This document shows, piece by piece, positions 61,560-64,000 of a stretch of DNA of 64,000 nt. Origin of the DNA: Streptomyces canus 299MFChir4.1. Its GTDB lineage: Bacteria > Actinomycetota > Actinomycetes > Streptomycetales > Streptomycetaceae. Below the pieces are notes generated by a model. It had not been told where the DNA came from and did no database searches. It saw nothing but the letters and a program-made list of their open reading frames with translations. Position 1 is the first letter of the stretch. Each line of letters opens with the position of its first letter. The DNA lies in the NCBI RefSeq assembly GCF_000383615.1, contig NZ_KB911586.1:379924-443923 (forward strand). The letters run 5' to 3'. Position numbers and translations under genes: made by a program.

Positions 61560-61897
61560 TCTCGCTTGCGGCTGTTGCAGGGGCGGCACAGTACTTGGAC
61601 GTTGTCCGGGGAATCTGTGCCGCCTTGTGCTTTCGGGGCGATGTGGTCCGCAGTGAGGTCGGTGGCGGAATGGGCCGGGACCTTCCAGCCAGGGCACCAG
61701 TCGCCATGCTCGGCCCTGTGCTGGGCTACTGCCTGGGCTGCGGTGGTGCGCCACTGCTGGGTGTAGCCACGCTGGTGTGCGCTGCCTCGCACTCTGTCCT
61801 GCTGCTGCTGCCACGCTGCTTGGCATGGGTCGCAGCGTGAGGGGTTGCGGGTGAGGGTGCCGCATACGAGGCAGGGGCGGCGCCGGCGTGTGGCCAT
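61547..61897 (-). CDS. HNH endonuclease next to terminase
   Basis: The 116-residue protein has four structural Cys (CLVCGTLTRNPSRCDPC) and the HNH core DLTADHIAPKAQGGTD, then NVQVLCRPCNSRK. HNH proteins beside terminase often assist DNA cleavage in packaging. A homing role is possible but less likely. Confidence 0.9.
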   Translation of the reverse strand: MATRRRRPCLVCGTLTRNPSRCDPCQAAWQQQQDRVRGSAHQRGYTQQWRTTAAQAVAQHRAEHGDWCPGWKVPAHSATDLTADHIAPKAQGGTDSPDNVQVLCRPCNSRKRDQPC

Positions 61898-61918
61898 GGC
61901 TGCCTCCCCTGAGCATGG

Positions 61919-61954
61919 CGAAGCCCCGGACCGGGGGGATTGGCCGGGGCTTCG
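61919..61954. terminator. Hairpin upstream of the HNH gene
   Basis: CGAAGCCCCGG (61919-61929) pairs exactly with CCGGGGCTTCG (61944-61954). It lies between the HTH and HNH genes. Confidence 0.65.
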
Positions 61955-62024
61955 TCATGCGTCTGTGGTGCCGTCTGGGGGCACAGTTGTTCACCGAGAT
62001 CGTTACACGCTGTCTGACCTGCGG

Positions 62025-62225
62025 TCAAGCGGCGTCGCGCTGTTGCCGCTTGGCGAGCAGTGCGGCCACGTCCGTGACGGCGTACCAGGGCTGTCGGGGT
62101 GTGCCGCCTGAGCGCTGCAGCTGGCCGCGGTGGACGAGCAGACGGACACCTCCGAGGGTGATGCCGAGCTGCTGCGCGGTCTGGTGAGCGGTGAGGTGGC
62201 CGGGCCGGATCATCTGCGACTCCAT
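62025..62225 (-). CDS. MerR/excisionase-like HTH protein
   Basis: The 66-residue protein (a start at 62213, with GGAG before it, is also possible) has the short HTH RPGHLTAHQTAQQLGITLGG, then VRLLVHRGQLQR and WYAVTDVAAL. This is the layout of excisionases and small DNA-binding proteins of actinomycete elements. The 12-bp repeat array lies just upstream and may be its target. Confidence 0.75.
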   Translation of the reverse strand: MESQMIRPGHLTAHQTAQQLGITLGGVRLLVHRGQLQRSGGTPRQPWYAVTDVAALLAKRQQRDAA

Positions 62226-62240
62226 GACCCCATGATGCGG

Positions 62241-62406
62241 CAGGGAGGGAGGCCATAGCGGGCGCCAAGGAGGCCATATGCGGGGGACAGCGCGTCCCTC
62301 GCAAACGGCCTCCCTGCCTCCCTGTGGCTACGTCATTGCAGGTCAACCGCAGGGAGGCTCTCAGGGAGGCTTTCAGGGAGAACTCCCTGATCCCTCCAGG
62401 CTCCCT
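62241..62406. repeat. Cluster of CAGGGAGGC words between the FtsK-like and HTH genes
   Basis: Direct copies stand at 62241-62248, 62350-62358, 62362-62370 and 62374-62380. The last three are spaced exactly 12 bases. Inverted copies CTCCCTG lie at 62310-62316, 62318-62324 and 62383-62389. Looser forms at 62265-62275, 62391-62397 and 62400-62406 complete the array. It begins right past the FtsK-like stop codon. Confidence 0.85.
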
Positions 62407-64000
62407 CTACGCCGCGTCGCGGGCGGCGAGGGCGTCGCGGACCGTCTGGCGGTCGACGACCATGACGCCGTTGGACTTGTACGGGGCGGCGTCGTACTGC
62501 TCCAGGTATTCCTTGAGGTCGCTGTTGTTCCACTCCTTGTAGACGGCCGCGTTGAGGGCGGTGAGGCGCTGGAGGACGTCCCGGGTGAGGACGCGGGTGT
62601 CGGTGCCGAAGATGTGGGCGATGTCGGCGAGCGGGTCGACGTCCTTGACGGGCGTCAGCTGGTGGACGGTGGCGACGCCGTTGCGCAGCTGCTTGGCGCG
62701 CTCGGCGATCTCCTTGGCCGGTTCGGTGTCGATGAAGTGGGTCCGGACGGTGATGGAGGCCTCGCCGGCCGGGATGTCGATGCCGTCGGAGGCGACGACG
62801 ACCGTGCCCTTGTCGAGGCCCTGACGCAGCAGGTGAGGGGCTGCGCCGCCGTCGACGGCCTTGTCTCCGAGTGCCATCTTGGCCTGGGATTCGGTGCCGA
62901 CGACGAGGGAGGCGCGGGTGTGCGCGCCCTCGCGGACCAACTTGGGGAGGTTCTCGTCGGTGGGGTCCTGCGTGCCCTGCCACAGGGTGACGTTGACGGC
63001 GCGGCCCTGGTTGTGGAGGCGCCGGCAGGCCATGAAGTACCTGCTGGTGGCCTTCTTGCCGCCATAGGGCAGCTTGTTGTCGTCCTTGAGCGGGTTCATG
63101 AACGCGACCTGCGCCTCGTCGACGATGACGACGAGCGGATCGTGGACGGTGCCGGGCGGCGCCTGGAGACGGTCCTCCATCTCCTTCACGGCGGCCTCGA
63201 CCATCTCGGTTACGGCGCAGGCGTGCTCGTCGGTCGGGCCCTGGATGAGCACCTTGGCCAGGGCCTCGAACATGGCCCAGTCGCCTACGCCCTTGAGGTC
63301 GCCGATCCAGAACTCGACGGTGGGGTCGAAGGCGAGCCACAGGGCGAGGGCGCGCAGGCTGGCGGTCTTGCCCTGGTTGGACAGGCCGGTGATGAGGAGC
63401 ATGCGCTGGTACAGGCTGAGCGCGACGGCGTCGCCGCGCAGGGACTGGCCCCAAGGGGCGCGGCCGGTCTTGTAGTTGGCGCGGACGTCGGGGTCGGTGA
63501 CCAGCGGCGACGGCCCGATGGGCTCGTCGAGGGCTCCGGAGTCGGCGATCCACAGGCGGACGGTGCGGGCGGCTGGCGGGATGGTGATGAACACCTCGTG
63601 TTCGTGCCGGTTGAGGTTCTCGGCGAGCTTGCGGCGCCGCTTCTGGATCTCCTCGGTGGAGACGCCGGTGGGCAGGGTGACGTCGACCTCGACGCCGCAG
63701 CCTGCGATGACGATGGGGGAGAGCATGGCGGCGCCCATGTCGGCCATGTCTTCGAGCGCCTTGCGCAGGGCGGCGATTCCGAGGTCGCGGAAGGCTGTGA
63801 CCACGATGGACGGGGTGATGGGTCCGCCGAGGTCGCGGACTTGTGCAGGCAGGGCCCACTGGGGTGCGGTGTGGCGGTTGCGTCCGACGGCCCAGATGGC
63901 GGCGAGGGCGATCCATGGGGCGGCGGCGAGAGCGGGCCCCCAGACGATGCCTGCGATGAGCGCGACCCAGCGGACCAAGTCGACGACGGTTTCGATGGGC
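62407..64000 (-). CDS. FtsK/SpoIIIE (TraB-like) DNA translocase, start beyond window
   Basis: The visible 530 or so residues begin with a hydrophobic N-terminal segment (VALIAGIVWGPALAAAPWIA). They then show the translocase ATPase: the P loop ITGLSNQGKTASLRALALWL (near 197-216 from ATG 63978), Walker B DPLVVIVDEAQVAF, and TLWQGTQDPTDENL. The frame stays open to the window edge (PIETVVDLVRWVAL), so the true start is probably outside. The C-terminus (YDAAPYKSNGVMVVDRQTVR) may be a DNA-recognition part. TraB-type proteins transfer double-stranded DNA in AICEs and plasmids, and such a gene in a phage-like element is unusual. Confidence 0.88.
   Translation of the reverse strand, partial: PIETVVDLVRWVALIAGIVWGPALAAAPWIALAAIWAVGRNRHTAPQWALPAQVRDLGGPITPSIVVTAFRDLGIAALRKALEDMADMGAAMLSPIVIAGCGVEVDVTLPTGVSTEEIQKRRRKLAENLNRHEHEVFITIPPAARTVRLWIADSGALDEPIGPSPLVTDPDVRANYKTGRAPWGQSLRGDAVALSLYQRMLLITGLSNQGKTASLRALALWLAFDPTVEFWIGDLKGVGDWAMFEALAKVLIQGPTDEHACAVTEMVEAAVKEMEDRLQAPPGTVHDPLVVIVDEAQVAFMNPLKDDNKLPYGGKKATSRYFMACRRLHNQGRAVNVTLWQGTQDPTDENLPKLVREGAHTRASLVVGTESQAKMALGDKAVDGGAAPHLLRQGLDKGTVVVASDGIDIPAGEASITVRTHFIDTEPAKEIAERAKQLRNGVATVHQLTPVKDVDPLADIAHIFGTDTRVLTRDVLQRLTALNAAVYKEWNNSDLKEYLEQYDAAPYKSNGVMVVDRQTVRDALAARDAA

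Larger units (their letters stand above)
38221..64000. mobile_element. Integrated siphophage-type element, left 26 kb (continues past window)
   Basis: The element has an HK97-type head cassette, long-tail genes with tape measure, lysis genes and terminase, almost all on the minus strand from 60973 to 40056. Two rightward genes (GntR regulator and a 103-residue protein) are exceptions. An FtsK-like gene is cut by the window edge. Integrase, replication and immunity genes are not seen and probably lie to the right. The head, tail and lysis genes show no frameshift or stop, so it may be inducible. Confidence 0.9.

Noticed and set aside
61065..61994. 309-codon minus-strand frame over the moron and HNH genes
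   Set aside because: It is Pro/Arg/His low complexity and contradicts the HNH gene, whose zinc and HNH residues are convincing.
62241..62406. CRISPR array
   Set aside because: The repeats are about 9 bases, occur in both orientations, have no unique spacers of constant length, and no cas gene is near.

Overview
The window is Streptomyces DNA: it is very GC-rich, uses GTG starts and ATGA/GTGA overlaps freely, and carries the conserved block that runs acs, nhaA, SulP/carbonic anhydrase, nth, crp, ArsA pair, wblA, class A PBP and YqeY. From memory this order matches the SCO3557-SCO3583 region of S. coelicolor, in the opposite orientation. All calls come from reading the sequence; no database search was possible.

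Region 1 (1-4764) is a small accessory island against the 3' end of a tRNA-Pro(CGG) gene. It holds the tail of an IS256-type element, a gene that this element has cut, and a compact anti-phage locus. That locus is a divergent HTH + ImmA/IrrE metallopeptidase fusion, a CapV-like patatin phospholipase, a CD-NTase and a stand-alone E2-like protein. I read it as a type II-short CBASS controlled by a fused CapH-CapP-like switch.

Region 2 (4765-38228) is core chromosome. It contains a Pr6Pr membrane protein, metallophosphoesterase, YqeY protein, PBP, WblA, two ArsA-like ATPases, DUF4177 and RidA proteins, NUDIX and metallo-beta-lactamase hydrolases, a nucleotidyltransferase-fold protein, Crp, endonuclease III with a histone-like tail, CoA-type NUDIX, a MarP-like protease, an alpha/beta hydrolase, Holin-X protein, NhaA, Acs, an ECF sigma and its partner, a SulP/carbonic anhydrase fusion, a deacetylase-like lipoprotein, a CooC-like ATPase, a Fic-like protein, an HAD phosphatase and the ssd-tadA pair. 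A convergent gap at 34563-34898 may encode a 6S-like RNA.

Region 3 (about 38221 to beyond 64000) is an integrated siphophage-type element. Its left end lies inside the Walker A codons of tadA, so the tadA gene is broken. From the junction rightwards it carries small Cys-rich proteins, a GntR/UTRA regulator with repeated operators, a lectin-like tail protein, a lysis cassette (collagen-like protein, holin-like proteins, CHAP endolysin), a papain-like peptidase, tail genes with a tape measure and a probable programmed frameshift, head genes, terminase, a reversed small gene and an HNH endonuclease. It ends with an excisionase-like HTH protein, a 12-bp repeat array and an FtsK/TraB-like translocase that runs off the window. 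The integrase and the right attachment site are not in the window. Phage packaging and morphogenesis genes next to a conjugation-type FtsK protein, HTH protein and GntR regulator suggest a phage/AICE (actinomycete integrative and conjugative element) hybrid.
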